DNA of 46,994 nt from SG8-39 sp041558415 (GCA_041558415.1 JBFFEY010000021.1:1-46994); one strand, 5' to 3'. Counted from the first letter of the stretch, positions 7,548-16,361 are shown. Notes: generated by a model not told the origin, from the letters alone. Made by a program: numbers and translations.

Positions 7548-8893
7548 CCGCGCCCGGCAAAGGGGCGCCGAGCCCGCTTGCCGCCCTGCTGCACCTGGAA
7601 GCCCGGGCCCGCGCCGCGCGCGATCCGGCCGCCCTCGATTTCGTCATCGCCAATGAGACCTGGCAGCTGGCGCGATTCCGCCAGGCCATGGTCTTCCGCC
7701 ACGATGCCTTCAGGCGACCCACGCTCAGCACTGTCTCAGGCCTCGCCGTGCTCGAGGGCGACTCGCCCTTTACGCTTTGGATCAACCGATTGGCGGCGCA
7801 TCTGTGGCACGCCTTCCCCGAGCCGAGGGCGTTCACCGGCAACGATTTGCCGGAGGAGTTCGCCGAAGGCTGGAACGAATGGCTGCCGGCCCATGCGCTG
7901 TTCGTGCCGCTCGCCGGACCCGACGGCGACCGCATCGGCGTGGTCATCTACGGCCGGGATGAGCCATGGCCCGAGCCCCTGATCGCGCAGTTCGCCCGCC
8001 TGCACGAGGCCTACGGCTACAGCCTTTGGGCGTTGCTGCGGGGCGAATCTCTAGGGGGGCGGTTCAGAGCGTGGTTGCGCCGCTCGTCCTGGCTGTTCAA
8101 GTTGTTGGTGGCCGCGGCACTGCTCGCCCTGATGATCCCGGTGCGCATGAGCGTGCTAGCGCCCGCGGAGGTGATTGCGCTGGAGGCCCAGGTGGTGGCG
8201 GCGCCAATGGACGGGGTGGTCAAAGCCTTCAAGGTGGAGCCGAACCAGGAGGTCACGCAGGACCAGCTGCTGTTCACGCTCGACCGCACCACGCTCGCCT
8301 CACGCCGCGAGGTGGCGCAAAAGGCGCTGGAAGTGGCCCGCACCGATGCACTGCTGGCCGCGCAGAAGGCGTTCCAAAGCGACGAAAGCCGGGCCGAGCT
8401 GGCGGTGCTGCAAGGCCGTGTACAGGAGCGCGAGGCGGAGTTGGCGTCGATCGACGCCCAGCTGGCGCGGGTCGAAGTGCGCGCGCCGGTCGTCGGGGTG
8501 GCGGTGTTCGGCGACCCGAACGACTGGATCGGCAAGCCGGTGCAGACCGGGGAGCGCATCGTGCTGCTCGCCGATCCGGCACATGCCGGGGTGCTCATCT
8601 GGCTGCCGGTCGCCGATGCCATCAATTTGGAGCCTGGCGCGGAAATCCGACTGTTTCTGCACGTCGCGCCGCTGCAGCCACTGACCGCTTCGCTCACCCA
8701 GACCAGCTATCAGGCCGCGCCCTCGCCGGACGGCATCGTGGCCTACCGCATCCGCGGGCGCTTCGAGGGCGATATCGGCATCGCCCGCATCGGCCTGAAG
8801 GGGACCGCCAAGGTGTACGGCGAGCGCAGGCCGCTGGCCTATCTGATGTTCCGCCGGCCGTTGGCGACACTGCGCGAATGGACCGGCCTCTGA
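7544..8893 (+). CDS. HlyD-family adaptor with N-terminal cytoplasmic GAF-like domain
   Basis: 449 residues. Residues about 15-175 form a soluble alpha/beta domain resembling GAF ('ALFVPLAGPDGDRIGVVIYG'). A single transmembrane helix follows at about 183-203 ('LFKLLVAAALLALMIPV'). Next are the first half-lipoyl ('VVAAPMDGVVKAFKVEPNQE'), an alpha hairpin (about 250-300), the second half-lipoyl ('EVRAPVVGVAVFGDPNDW') and a beta-barrel. Topology implies the GAF-like part is cytoplasmic and the adaptor part periplasmic. HlyD proteins of type I exporters usually have only a short cytoplasmic tail, so this domain is unusual and may sense a ligand or contact a cytoplasmic partner (inference). Start ATGA-coupled to the previous gene; its end overlaps the next gene by 16 bp. 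Confidence 0.85.
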   Translation: MTAPGKGAPSPLAALLHLEARARAARDPAALDFVIANETWQLARFRQAMVFRHDAFRRPTLSTVSGLAVLEGDSPFTLWINRLAAHLWHAFPEPRAFTGNDLPEEFAEGWNEWLPAHALFVPLAGPDGDRIGVVIYGRDEPWPEPLIAQFARLHEAYGYSLWALLRGESLGGRFRAWLRRSSWLFKLLVAAALLALMIPVRMSVLAPAEVIALEAQVVAAPMDGVVKAFKVEPNQEVTQDQLLFTLDRTTLASRREVAQKALEVARTDALLAAQKAFQSDESRAELAVLQGRVQEREAELASIDAQLARVEVRAPVVGVAVFGDPNDWIGKPVQTGERIVLLADPAHAGVLIWLPVADAINLEPGAEIRLFLHVAPLQPLTASLTQTSYQAAPSPDGIVAYRIRGRFEGDIGIARIGLKGTAKVYGERRPLAYLMFRRPLATLREWTGL

Positions 8894-10974
8894 TCCTGCC
8901 ACCGCTACGCGACGACCTGCGCCTGTTTGCCGCGGCGCCCGAACGCGACGGCTCACCGGCGTGGGTGATCCAGGATCCGACGCGCAACCGTTTCTTCCGC
9001 ATCGGCTGGCTGGAATTCGAGCTGCTCGCGCGCTGGGACAGCGGTAGCGCCGACGCGCTGGCCGAGCGGGTGAGCGCGGAATCGCCGCTCGCCGTCAGCA
9101 ACGAGGACGTCGCCTCCCTGGTCGAGTTCCTCGCCCGCAACCAGTTGGTGCGCGCCACCAGCGCGCAGGATTCGGCGCGCCTTGGCGCGATGCGTGCACG
9201 CCAGCGTCCGGACCGGCTGCGTTGGCTGCTGCGCAACTACCTCTTCTTCCGCGTGCCGCTGGTTCGACCGGCCCGCTTCCTCCAGGCGACGCTGCCCTAC
9301 GTGGATTTCGTGTATCGCCCGGGCTTTTTCGCGTTCGTGATCGCCGCGACGCTGCTCGGAGTCGTGCTCGCGGCACGGCAGTGGGACGTGTTCACCCACA
9401 CGCTGACCACGAGCCTCACCTGGGCCGGCCTGCTCGGGTTTCTCGGCGCGCTGGCCGTGGGCAAGTGCCTGCACGAACTGGGGCACGCCTACACCGCCAC
9501 GCACTACGGGGTGCGCGTCTCGCACATGGGCGTGGCATTCATGGTGCTCTGGCCTTTGCTCTACACCGACACGGGCGAGGCGTGGAAGCTCGCGGACCGG
9601 CGCCAGCGCTTCGCCATCGCCGCCGCGGGCGTGACGGCCGAGCTGGCACTGGCCGGGTTCGCGACGCTCGCCTGGAGCCTTGCCCCCGACGGCGCGGTGC
9701 GCCAGGCGTTGTTTTTCCTCGCGTCCACAAGCTGGGTGCTCACGCTGACCATCAACGCCAGCCCGTTCATGCGTTTCGACGGCTATTTTCTGCTGTCCGA
9801 CCTGGTGGACCTGCCCAACCTCCACGAGCGCAGCTTCATGCAGGCGCGGGTGTTCCTGCGCCGCACGCTGCTCGGGCTGAGCGATCCCTACCCCGAGGCC
9901 TTTTCGCCGCGCGCGCGAAGCTGGCTGATCATTTTTGCGTTCGCCACCTGGCTCTACCGGCTGATGATCTTTCTGGCGATCGCGCTGGCAGTCTATTTTT
10001 TCTTCTTCAAGGCGCTGGGCGTCTTCCTGCTCGCGGTGGAGCTGGGCTGGTTCGTGGTCACACCGGTGATGTCGGAGCTCAAGGTCTGGTGGCAACGCCG
10101 CGCCGACGTGCCGCGCTCGCGTCGCGTCGTCTGGCTGCTGCTGGCGGCGGGCGCCGTCGGGCTGCTGTTGATCCCCTGGCGCCAGGACGTGAGCGCGCCC
10201 GCCGTGCTGCGCGCGGAGCGCCAGCAGCTGATCTACAGCCCCCTGCCGGGGCGCGTCGCCGAGCCGCCGCAAGCCGGCGCGGTGCAGGCGGGTGGCACGC
10301 TGCTGACATTGGATTCGCCGGACATTCGGTTGCGGGCTGCGGTCTCGCGCGCCAGCGCCGAGGCGTTCAAAGCCCAGCTCGAGCGGCTGCCCGGCGTGCG
10401 CCAGGGCGAGGAGAGACGCGCCCGGCTGACGAGCGAGATGGCGCGCGAGCTGGCTGCCGTCGAGGGACAAATGGCGGAGCTGGCGCGGCTCGAGATCAAG
10501 GCGCCGTTCGCCGGACAGGTGCTGGACGTCGATCCCGACGTCGCCGCCGGCAGCTGGGTGGCGCCGTCACAGCCGCTCGGCATCCTGGTCGACCCCAGCA
10601 GATGGACCGCCGAAATCTACGTACCGGAGGCCGACCTGGCGCGCATCGCCGTGGGCGACCGCGCCCGCTTGCATCTGCCCGGTGACGCGCTGACGCGGCT
10701 CAATGGCAGGGTGATTGCGATCGATACCGCGCGTACCGACACCCTGCCGGACCCGCTGCTTGCCGACAGCTACGGCGGGCCGGTCGAGACGGTCGAAGGC
10801 GAAAAGCTCGTGCCCCGTCGGGCACTGTACCGGGTACGGGTGGGTCTCGAGGCGCCACCGCCGGCGATGCGCATGGCACGGGTGACGGCGGTGATCGAAG
10901 GGCGGCGCGAGAGTCTGGCAGCCGACTGGCTGCGCTCGGTGTCGGCCGTGCTGGTTCGCGAAACGGGATTCTAG
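8878..10974 (+). CDS. M50 (site-2 protease-like) membrane metalloprotease fused to a HlyD-type adaptor domain
   Basis: 698 residues from the ATG at 8878. Residues about 25-95 resemble a PqqD-like winged-helix domain ('FFRIGWLEFELLARWDSG'). A polytopic membrane region follows with the zinc motif HELGH (His199, Glu200, His203) and the third-ligand motif 'NASPFMRFDGYF' (Asn293, Asp301, Gly302), both intact, as in M50 intramembrane proteases. After the last transmembrane helix (about 415-435) a periplasmic HlyD-like segment begins: half-lipoyl 'LIYSPLPGRVAEPP', a helical hairpin, half-lipoyl 'IKAPFAGQVLDVDPDV', and a beta-barrel with 'ILVDPSRWTAEIYVPEAD'. It is the last gene of the cassette, where an inner-membrane pump would be expected. 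Whether it cleaves the passenger, an adaptor, or acts as a pseudo-pump is unknown. The domain calls are secure; the role is inferred. Confidence 0.88.
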   Translation: MDRPLILPPLRDDLRLFAAAPERDGSPAWVIQDPTRNRFFRIGWLEFELLARWDSGSADALAERVSAESPLAVSNEDVASLVEFLARNQLVRATSAQDSARLGAMRARQRPDRLRWLLRNYLFFRVPLVRPARFLQATLPYVDFVYRPGFFAFVIAATLLGVVLAARQWDVFTHTLTTSLTWAGLLGFLGALAVGKCLHELGHAYTATHYGVRVSHMGVAFMVLWPLLYTDTGEAWKLADRRQRFAIAAAGVTAELALAGFATLAWSLAPDGAVRQALFFLASTSWVLTLTINASPFMRFDGYFLLSDLVDLPNLHERSFMQARVFLRRTLLGLSDPYPEAFSPRARSWLIIFAFATWLYRLMIFLAIALAVYFFFFKALGVFLLAVELGWFVVTPVMSELKVWWQRRADVPRSRRVVWLLLAAGAVGLLLIPWRQDVSAPAVLRAERQQLIYSPLPGRVAEPPQAGAVQAGGTLLTLDSPDIRLRAAVSRASAEAFKAQLERLPGVRQGEERRARLTSEMARELAAVEGQMAELARLEIKAPFAGQVLDVDPDVAAGSWVAPSQPLGILVDPSRWTAEIYVPEADLARIAVGDRARLHLPGDALTRLNGRVIAIDTARTDTLPDPLLADSYGGPVETVEGEKLVPRRALYRVRVGLEAPPPAMRMARVTAVIEGRRESLAADWLRSVSAVLVRETGF

Positions 10975-10989
10975 GCGGCGCTGCGCGCG

Positions 10990-11886
10990 CTACTGCAGCG
11001 GCCGGTCGTTCGGTGAAGCGAATGACGCGCGCGTCGCGTCGTTTAGTCTGAGGTTGAGCGTGCGGCGATAGGGCGGGATCGGTGCCTCGAACCATTTCGC
11101 GTGCAGCTTCGCCATCTGGCCGCTGCGCATCATGTCCGCCAGCGTCGCGTCCACCAGCTGCTTGTATGCGGGATCGCCCTTCGGCAGCACGCAGGCGTAA
11201 GGCAAGTCAAGCAGCCCATCCCCAACGACCTTGAAGCGCGCCGGATTGGCGGTCAGCGAAAACTGACCGAGCAGCGTGGCGGTTCCCGCAACGAAGGCGT
11301 CGACCCGTCCGTCCTCCAACGCCTGCACGCCGCTGGAATCGCTGCGCACGGTGACCAGCGTGATTTCCAATTTCTGCTCGGCGGCGAGGCGCTGCACCTG
11401 CGCCTCGATTCGGGTGCTGCGCACCACGGCCACGCGCCTGCCGGCCAGGTCGCCGAACGCGGACACCGGGGAATCGCTGCGCACGGCGATGCGGACGGCG
11501 TCGACGTAGTAGGTGTTCGAGACCGCCAGCTGCTTCTGGCGTTCCACCGTGTTGTCCGTCACGCCGCACTCGATGTCGATCACCCTGGTTTCCATCAGCG
11601 GCAGGCGTGTCGTCGGCGTCACGGCGTTGAAGCGCAAGCGCAGCTTCGGCTTGCCGAGCGAGGCCTTGACCGCCTCGAACACCTGCCGTGCGACGTCCAC
11701 GGCGTAACCCATCGGCTGCTGTTCGTCGCCGAAGTAGGCGAAAGGCACGGCCGACTCGCGGTGGCCGATGACGAACTGCCCGATGGCGCCCGCGCGCTCC
11801 AGCCGGCCAGGCGCGGGCGCAGCCTGCTGGGCGGCTGCCGCGACGGGCAACAGGGCGAGCAGGGCGACTATCCAACCGCGCGTCAT
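10990..11886 (-). CDS. Family 3 extracellular solute-binding protein (polar amino acid type)
   Basis: Periplasmic binding protein similar to GltI-type glutamate/aspartate receptors (SBP_bac_3). The ATG at 11884-11886 is chosen because it starts a clean Sec signal peptide ('MTRGWIVALLALLPVAAAAQ'); a start 19 codons further upstream would bury it. The mature part shows 'VIGHRESAVPFAYFGDEQQP', 'IDIECGVTDNTVERQKQLA' and 'DLAGRRVAVVRSTRIEAQV', the usual hinge and ligand-cleft blocks of the family. Length (298 aa) is typical. No permease or ATPase gene is adjacent, so it is an orphan receptor or uses a transporter elsewhere. It converges with the M50-HlyD gene, with only 15 bp between stops. Confidence 0.85.
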   Translation of the reverse strand: MTRGWIVALLALLPVAAAAQQAAPAPGRLERAGAIGQFVIGHRESAVPFAYFGDEQQPMGYAVDVARQVFEAVKASLGKPKLRLRFNAVTPTTRLPLMETRVIDIECGVTDNTVERQKQLAVSNTYYVDAVRIAVRSDSPVSAFGDLAGRRVAVVRSTRIEAQVQRLAAEQKLEITLVTVRSDSSGVQALEDGRVDAFVAGTATLLGQFSLTANPARFKVVGDGLLDLPYACVLPKGDPAYKQLVDATLADMMRSGQMAKLHAKWFEAPIPPYRRTLNLRLNDATRASFASPNDRPLQ

Positions 11887-11932
11887 GACGCCCGCCTTAG
11901 AAATGGCACGAAAGACACCGCAACAGTCTAGC

Positions 11933-11950
11933 AAAGGGGGCACCCCTTTT
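11933..11950 (-). terminator. Short G/C hairpin downstream of lysA
   Basis: Arms AAAGGGG (11933-11939) and CCCCTTT (11943-11949) are perfectly complementary around a 3-nt loop. It lies between the lysA stop and the start of the binding-protein gene, so it may end lysA transcription. The T-run on the minus strand is only three bases, so termination would be weak. Confidence 0.4.
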
Positions 11951-11991
11951 CTGCATTCGCCGCAGGCAAGCGTGACGCATGCAACGCTGAT

Positions 11992-13242
11992 CTACCAGTC
12001 GGGCACCGACTCGAGCGCATACAGGCTCTCGCGCGTTTCCCGCTGTCGCACCAGGTGCGCGGTCGCGCCGTCCACCATGATCTCGGCGACGCGCGGCCGC
12101 GAATTGTAGTTTGAGCTCATGGACATGCCGTAGGCGCCCGCCGACATGATGGCCAGCAGATCACCGGCCCGCGCAGCGAGCGCGCGGTCCTTGGCGAGCA
12201 CGTCGGCACTTTCGCACACCGGCCCGACGATGTCGTAGCGCGGCGCCTGCGCCGCCACGTCCGACGCCCGCACCGGTCTGACCTCGTGCCAGGCGTCGTA
12301 CAGCGACGGGCGCATCAGATCGTTCATCGCGGCATCGACGACGAGGAAGTTCTTCGCTGCGCCGGGCTTCACGTACTCGACGCACGTCAGCAGCACGCCC
12401 GCGTTGCCGACGACCGAACGTCCGGGATCGAGGATCAGCTTGGCGCGCAGCGCGCCGACGCGCTCGAGCAGCGCGGCGACGATCTCGCCGATCGGCTGCG
12501 GCGATTCGTCGTGGTAGCGAATGCCGATACCGCCGCCGAGATCGACGTGCGCAAGGCGAATGCCGGCGCGCGCGAGACGCTCGCTCAACGCGGCGATGCG
12601 GCTCGCCGCCTCGATGAGCGGCGCGGCCTCGCAAAGCTGCGAGCCGATATGGCAACCGATGCCGACGACCTCGACCGAAGCGAGCGACGCGGCACGCCGG
12701 TACAGGCCCTCGGCGTCCTCCTGCGCGATGCCGAATTTGTTCTGCTTCAGGCCGGTCGAGATGTAGGGATGGGTCTTTGCATCCACGTCCGGGTTGACGC
12801 GGAAGGCGATCGGCGCGCGGCGGCCGAGCCGCGCCGCCACCGCAGCGACGCGCTCGAGCTCGGCCGCCGATTCAAGATTCAGGCAGAGAATCCCCGCCTC
12901 GATCGCCTGCGCGATTTCCGCCTCGCTCTTGCCGACGCCGGAGAACACGGTCTTGCGTGCATCGCCGCCGGCGGCGAGCACGCGCGCGAGCTCGCCGCCC
13001 GAGACGATGTCGAAACCGGCGCCGAGCCGGGCCAGCAGTGCGAGCACCGCGAGGTTGGCGTTGGACTTGACCGAGAAGCAGACGAGCGCATCGCGATTCG
13101 CGAGCGCGGCTGCGTATTCGGCGAAACGCTGCTCGATGGCGGCGCGCGAGTACACGTAGCAGGGCGTACCGTGCGCGCGTGCGATCTCGTCGAGCGGCAC
13201 GGCTTCCGCGCACAGCACGCCGTCGCGATAGGCAAAGCTCAT
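11992..13242 (-). CDS. lysA: Diaminopimelate decarboxylase
   Basis: Catalyses the last step of lysine synthesis, decarboxylating meso-diaminopimelate with PLP in the cytoplasm. The 416-residue length is normal. 'CFSVKSNANLAVL' carries the PLP lysine (Lys59), 'DLGGGIGIRY' the Gly-rich phosphate loop, 'HIGSQ' follows the central strand, 'ILDPGRSVVGNAG' the substrate arginine, and 'GPVCESADVL' the active-site cysteine from the second subunit. The C-terminal 'GAYGMSMSSNYNSRPR' is the family signature. The start lies 7 bp after lptM, so the two are probably one transcript, as in many proteobacteria. Confidence 0.97.
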   Translation of the reverse strand: MSFAYRDGVLCAEAVPLDEIARAHGTPCYVYSRAAIEQRFAEYAAALANRDALVCFSVKSNANLAVLALLARLGAGFDIVSGGELARVLAAGGDARKTVFSGVGKSEAEIAQAIEAGILCLNLESAAELERVAAVAARLGRRAPIAFRVNPDVDAKTHPYISTGLKQNKFGIAQEDAEGLYRRAASLASVEVVGIGCHIGSQLCEAAPLIEAASRIAALSERLARAGIRLAHVDLGGGIGIRYHDESPQPIGEIVAALLERVGALRAKLILDPGRSVVGNAGVLLTCVEYVKPGAAKNFLVVDAAMNDLMRPSLYDAWHEVRPVRASDVAAQAPRYDIVGPVCESADVLAKDRALAARAGDLLAIMSAGAYGMSMSSNYNSRPRVAEIMVDGATAHLVRQRETRESLYALESVPDW

Positions 13243-13249
13243 GGCGAGG

Positions 13250-13447
13250 CTATCGGCTCGGCGCGTCCGGGTCCTCGCGCGCGCCGCTCGGGTAGGGCAC
13301 GGGCTCGTAAGGCGCGGGCTTGGGCGGCTTGACGCCGGGCGGCGGATTGTCGCGCAGATAGAGCGGGCCCTTCTGCCCGCAGCCCGGGACGGCGAGCACT
13401 GCCGTGATCACGGCCGCTATGGCGACGATCGAAACGGCGCGCCTCAT
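13250..13447 (-). CDS. lptM: LPS translocon maturation chaperone LptM (YifL-like lipoprotein)
   Basis: A 65-residue lipoprotein with lipobox ending at Cys23 followed directly by 'GQKGPLYL', the signature of LptM/YifL, and a Pro-rich tail ('NPPPGVKPPKPAPYEPVPYP'). LptM is known to help assemble the LptDE lipopolysaccharide translocon in the outer membrane. It precedes lysA on the minus strand and is divergent from cyaY, a common arrangement in gamma- and betaproteobacteria. The 46 bp between lptM and cyaY must hold both promoters. Confidence 0.9.
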   Translation of the reverse strand: MRRAVSIVAIAAVITAVLAVPGCGQKGPLYLRDNPPPGVKPPKPAPYEPVPYPSGAREDPDAPSR

Positions 13448-13493
13448 CGCGTCATCACTAAAATAGGCATGCTAGCACGGACGGATAACGACG

Positions 13494-13826
13494 ATGAACG
13501 AGAGCGAATTCGAAGCAATGGCCGACGCCGAGCTTGCGCGCGTCGAGCAGGCATTCGAGACGAGTGGCGTCGATGTCGACATCGAGCCGAAGCCCGGCGG
13601 CGTGCTCGAGATCGAGTTTGCCGACGGCTCGAAGATGATCATCAACCGCCACGGCGCGGCGCGCGAGATTTGGGTGGCGGCGCGTTCCGGCGGCTTTCAT
13701 TTCCGGCCGGATGGCAGGCAGTGGCGCGACACGCGCGACCGCATGGAGCTGTACACAGCGCTTTCGCGGTTGGCCTCGGAACAAAGCGGCGGGCCGGTCA
13801 CGCTGGTCCGGCCAGAGGCGGACTGA
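13494..13826 (+). CDS. cyaY: Iron donor protein CyaY (frataxin)
   Basis: Bacterial frataxin, an iron-binding protein that modulates Fe-S cluster assembly on IscS. 110 residues, the usual size. The acidic first helix ('ESEFEAMADAELARVEQAFE') is the iron-binding ridge. The sheet includes 'GVLEIEFADGSKMIINRH', and 'EIWVAARSGGFHF' is the diagnostic frataxin motif. It is divergent from lptM and convergent with mrcA, with 17 bp between the stops. Confidence 0.96.
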   Translation: MNESEFEAMADAELARVEQAFETSGVDVDIEPKPGGVLEIEFADGSKMIINRHGAAREIWVAARSGGFHFRPDGRQWRDTRDRMELYTALSRLASEQSGGPVTLVRPEAD

Positions 13827-13843
13827 GCCCGGCGTGCCCGGCT

Positions 13844-16192
13844 TCACTGCCCCTGGGTAAACGGCAGCGGTGCGTCCGCGCCGCGCGCGCCATCGCCCGT
13901 CGGCGGCCAGGGTTCTTCCTGCGGCACGTATTCGCGATAGAAGAATTCGGGCACGATCTTGAGATCGACCGCCGCCGGGTCATCCGGCCGCGGGGCTTCG
14001 ACGAAGTCCACCACGTCGAGCGTCACCACGCCCGGCGGCACGCTGCGATCGACCTCGGGCACGCCCTTCAAAATCTTTTCCATGTAGTCGATCCAGACCG
14101 GCAGCGCCACGGCACCGCCGGTCTGGTTGCGGCCGAGCGATCGCGGCTGGTCATAGCCAATCCACGCGATGCCGACCAGGCCCGGCTGATAGCCGGCAAA
14201 CCAGGCATCGACGAACTCGTTGGTGGTGCCCGTCTTGCCCGCGAGGTCGTGGCGCTTGAGGCGCGCCACGCGCGCCGCCGTGCCGTAGCGCGTCACGTCC
14301 TTGAGCAGGTTGTCCATGATGAACGCGTTGCGCGGGTCAATGACGCGCAGTGCCTTGTCGCCGGCGCCTGCCGGCCGTGCCTCGCCAAGGATGTTGCCGC
14401 GATCGTCGACGATCTTCTTGATGAAGTACGGCTCGATCAGGTAGCCGCCGTTGGCGAATACCGCGTAGGCGCGTGCCATCTGCAGCGGCGTGACAGAGCC
14501 TGCGCCGAGCGCCATCGTCAGGTAGGGCGGATGCTTCGCGGCATCGAAGCCGAAGCGCCGCACGTAGTCCTGCGCATACTGCGGGCCGATGGCCTCGAGC
14601 ACCCGGATCGAAACCATGTTTTTCGATTTGGCGAGCGCGCGGCGCAGGCGCATCGGCCCTTCGAACTTGCCGTCGTAGTTGCTCGGCTCCCAGCGCTGGC
14701 TGCCGGTGATTTCGGCGTCGATCACGATCGGCTCGTCCGGAATCACGGTCGCCGGGGTGAGCCCTTTCTCGAGCGCCGCGGAATAGATGAAGGGCTTGAA
14801 CGACGAGCCCGGCTGGCGCCAGGCCTGGGTTACGTGATTGAACTTGCTGCGGCCGAAATCGAAGCCGCCGACCAGCGCGCGGATGGCGCCATCCTGCGGA
14901 TCGAGTGCGATGAACGCGCCTTCCGTCTCCGGCAGCTGCGTGATCTCCCAGGCGCGCTTGTCGGTGCGTCGCACGCGGATGATCGAGCCGCGCTGAATGC
15001 GTCGCTGCGCCGGCGCACGCGCATCGAGTCCGCGCGCGGCGAAGCGCAGTCCGTCCCCGGTCACATGGACCCGCGTGCCGTCGCGCAGCGCAGCCTCGAC
15101 CTCTTTGCGGTTCGCGCTGATGACGATCGCCGGCAGCATGTCTTCGCTGTCTCGGTAATCCGCCAGCGCGTCCTCGATGGCTTCCTCGCCGGCGCCGGGC
15201 GCCAGCTCGACGCGGCCTTCCGGCCCGCGAAACCGCTGACGCCGGTCGTAGTCGAGCAACCCGCTGCGCAGGGCGGCGTAGGCGATTTCCTGGTCTTTCT
15301 TGCGGATCGTCGTGTAGACCCGGAAGCCCGTCGTGTACACCTCGTCCGGGTACTGCTCGTAGAGGGCCGCGCGCACCATCTCCGCAACATAGTCCGCCGG
15401 AAAAGCGTATTCGCGCGCCTTCTCACGCTGGACCTTCAGCGGCGCCTTCACCGCTTCGGCGTACTGCTCGGCCGTGATGTAGCGCAGTTCCTGCATGCGA
15501 CGCAGCACATATCGCTGCCGCTGCTTGGCGCGTTGCGGATTCGCAACAGGGTTATAGCTGGACGGCGCCTTCGGCAGGCCCGCCAGCATCGCCGTCTCGG
15601 CCAGGCTCAGGCTGCCGAGCGCCTTGCCGTAGTAGGTCCGCGCCGCGGCGGCAAATCCGTAGGCGCGCTGCCCGAGGTAGATCTGGTTGACGTACAGCTC
15701 GAGGATCTGATCCTTGGAAAGGTTGTGCTCGATCTTGAAGGCGAGCATCGCCTCGAACACCTTGCGCGTGAGCGTCTTTTCCGAGGAGAGAAAGAAATTG
15801 CGCGCCACCTGCATGGTGATGGTGCTGGCACCCTGACGGCGACCGCCCGCGACGAGGTTCGTGTAAGCCGCGCGCACCACGCCGAGGTAATCGATGCCTG
15901 CGTGCTGGTAAAAGCGCTCGTCCTCTGCGGCGACGATGGCGTGAATGAGCGTCTTCGGCACGTCCCGAATGGACACCACCGAGCGGCGTTCCTCGCCGAA
16001 CTCGCCGATTAAAATGCCTTCCTCCGAATACACCCGCAGGGGTATCTTCGGCTGGTAGTCGGTGAGCGTTTCGAGCGAAGGCAGGTTGGGGTAGGCGAGG
16101 ACGAAAATCAGACCTGCGACGAGCGCACCCGCAGCGCCCACCCCGATCAGGAGGGCGATCGGGTAGACAATGAAAAAACGAAGCCACATCAA
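13844..16192 (-). CDS. mrcA: Penicillin-binding protein 1A (bifunctional transglycosylase/transpeptidase)
   Basis: Class A PBP that polymerises and cross-links peptidoglycan from the inner membrane. A cytoplasmic tip and one transmembrane helix (about 8-34) precede the GT51 domain, with catalytic Glu90 in 'AAEDERFYQHAG' and the 'GASTITMQVARN' and 'ILELYVNQIYLG' motifs. An OB-like linker region follows. The transpeptidase has SxxK at Ser463-Lys466 ('GSSFKP'), an SxN motif in 'KSKNMVS' and KTG in 'LAGKTGTTNEF'. 782 residues is normal. It is divergent from pilM, matching the conserved ponA|pilMNOPQ layout of Pseudomonas and betaproteobacteria; the 169-bp gap holds both promoters. Confidence 0.96.
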   Translation of the reverse strand: MMWLRFFIVYPIALLIGVGAAGALVAGLIFVLAYPNLPSLETLTDYQPKIPLRVYSEEGILIGEFGEERRSVVSIRDVPKTLIHAIVAAEDERFYQHAGIDYLGVVRAAYTNLVAGGRRQGASTITMQVARNFFLSSEKTLTRKVFEAMLAFKIEHNLSKDQILELYVNQIYLGQRAYGFAAAARTYYGKALGSLSLAETAMLAGLPKAPSSYNPVANPQRAKQRQRYVLRRMQELRYITAEQYAEAVKAPLKVQREKAREYAFPADYVAEMVRAALYEQYPDEVYTTGFRVYTTIRKKDQEIAYAALRSGLLDYDRRQRFRGPEGRVELAPGAGEEAIEDALADYRDSEDMLPAIVISANRKEVEAALRDGTRVHVTGDGLRFAARGLDARAPAQRRIQRGSIIRVRRTDKRAWEITQLPETEGAFIALDPQDGAIRALVGGFDFGRSKFNHVTQAWRQPGSSFKPFIYSAALEKGLTPATVIPDEPIVIDAEITGSQRWEPSNYDGKFEGPMRLRRALAKSKNMVSIRVLEAIGPQYAQDYVRRFGFDAAKHPPYLTMALGAGSVTPLQMARAYAVFANGGYLIEPYFIKKIVDDRGNILGEARPAGAGDKALRVIDPRNAFIMDNLLKDVTRYGTAARVARLKRHDLAGKTGTTNEFVDAWFAGYQPGLVGIAWIGYDQPRSLGRNQTGGAVALPVWIDYMEKILKGVPEVDRSVPPGVVTLDVVDFVEAPRPDDPAAVDLKIVPEFFYREYVPQEEPWPPTGDGARGADAPLPFTQGQ

Positions 16193-16361
16193 AGGGGTTA
16201 GACCGGCGCCGTCTGGAGCGGTTGCAGGCGAGGGCGGAAACGTAACACGAACGTGAACTTTTGCACGGGGAATTTGCTAGACACTGGGGGTAGTTGTTGC
16301 TAGCATCTAACGCGATTTCTACGTATTGCGCCTAAGGGGCGGGTGCGCAAGGGAAAATACG

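Noticed and set aside
7966..8877. An upstream in-frame extension of the M50-HlyD gene
   Set aside because: This part lies over the GAF-HlyD gene in another frame and is Gly/Arg/Ala-rich without domains; the ATG at 8878 gives a natural start and a typical 16-bp overlap.
13241..16012. A 923-codon plus-strand frame opposite lptM and mrcA
   Set aside because: It runs through three unrelated genes (lptM, cyaY, mrcA), overlapping cyaY in another frame. The real genes all have clear families.
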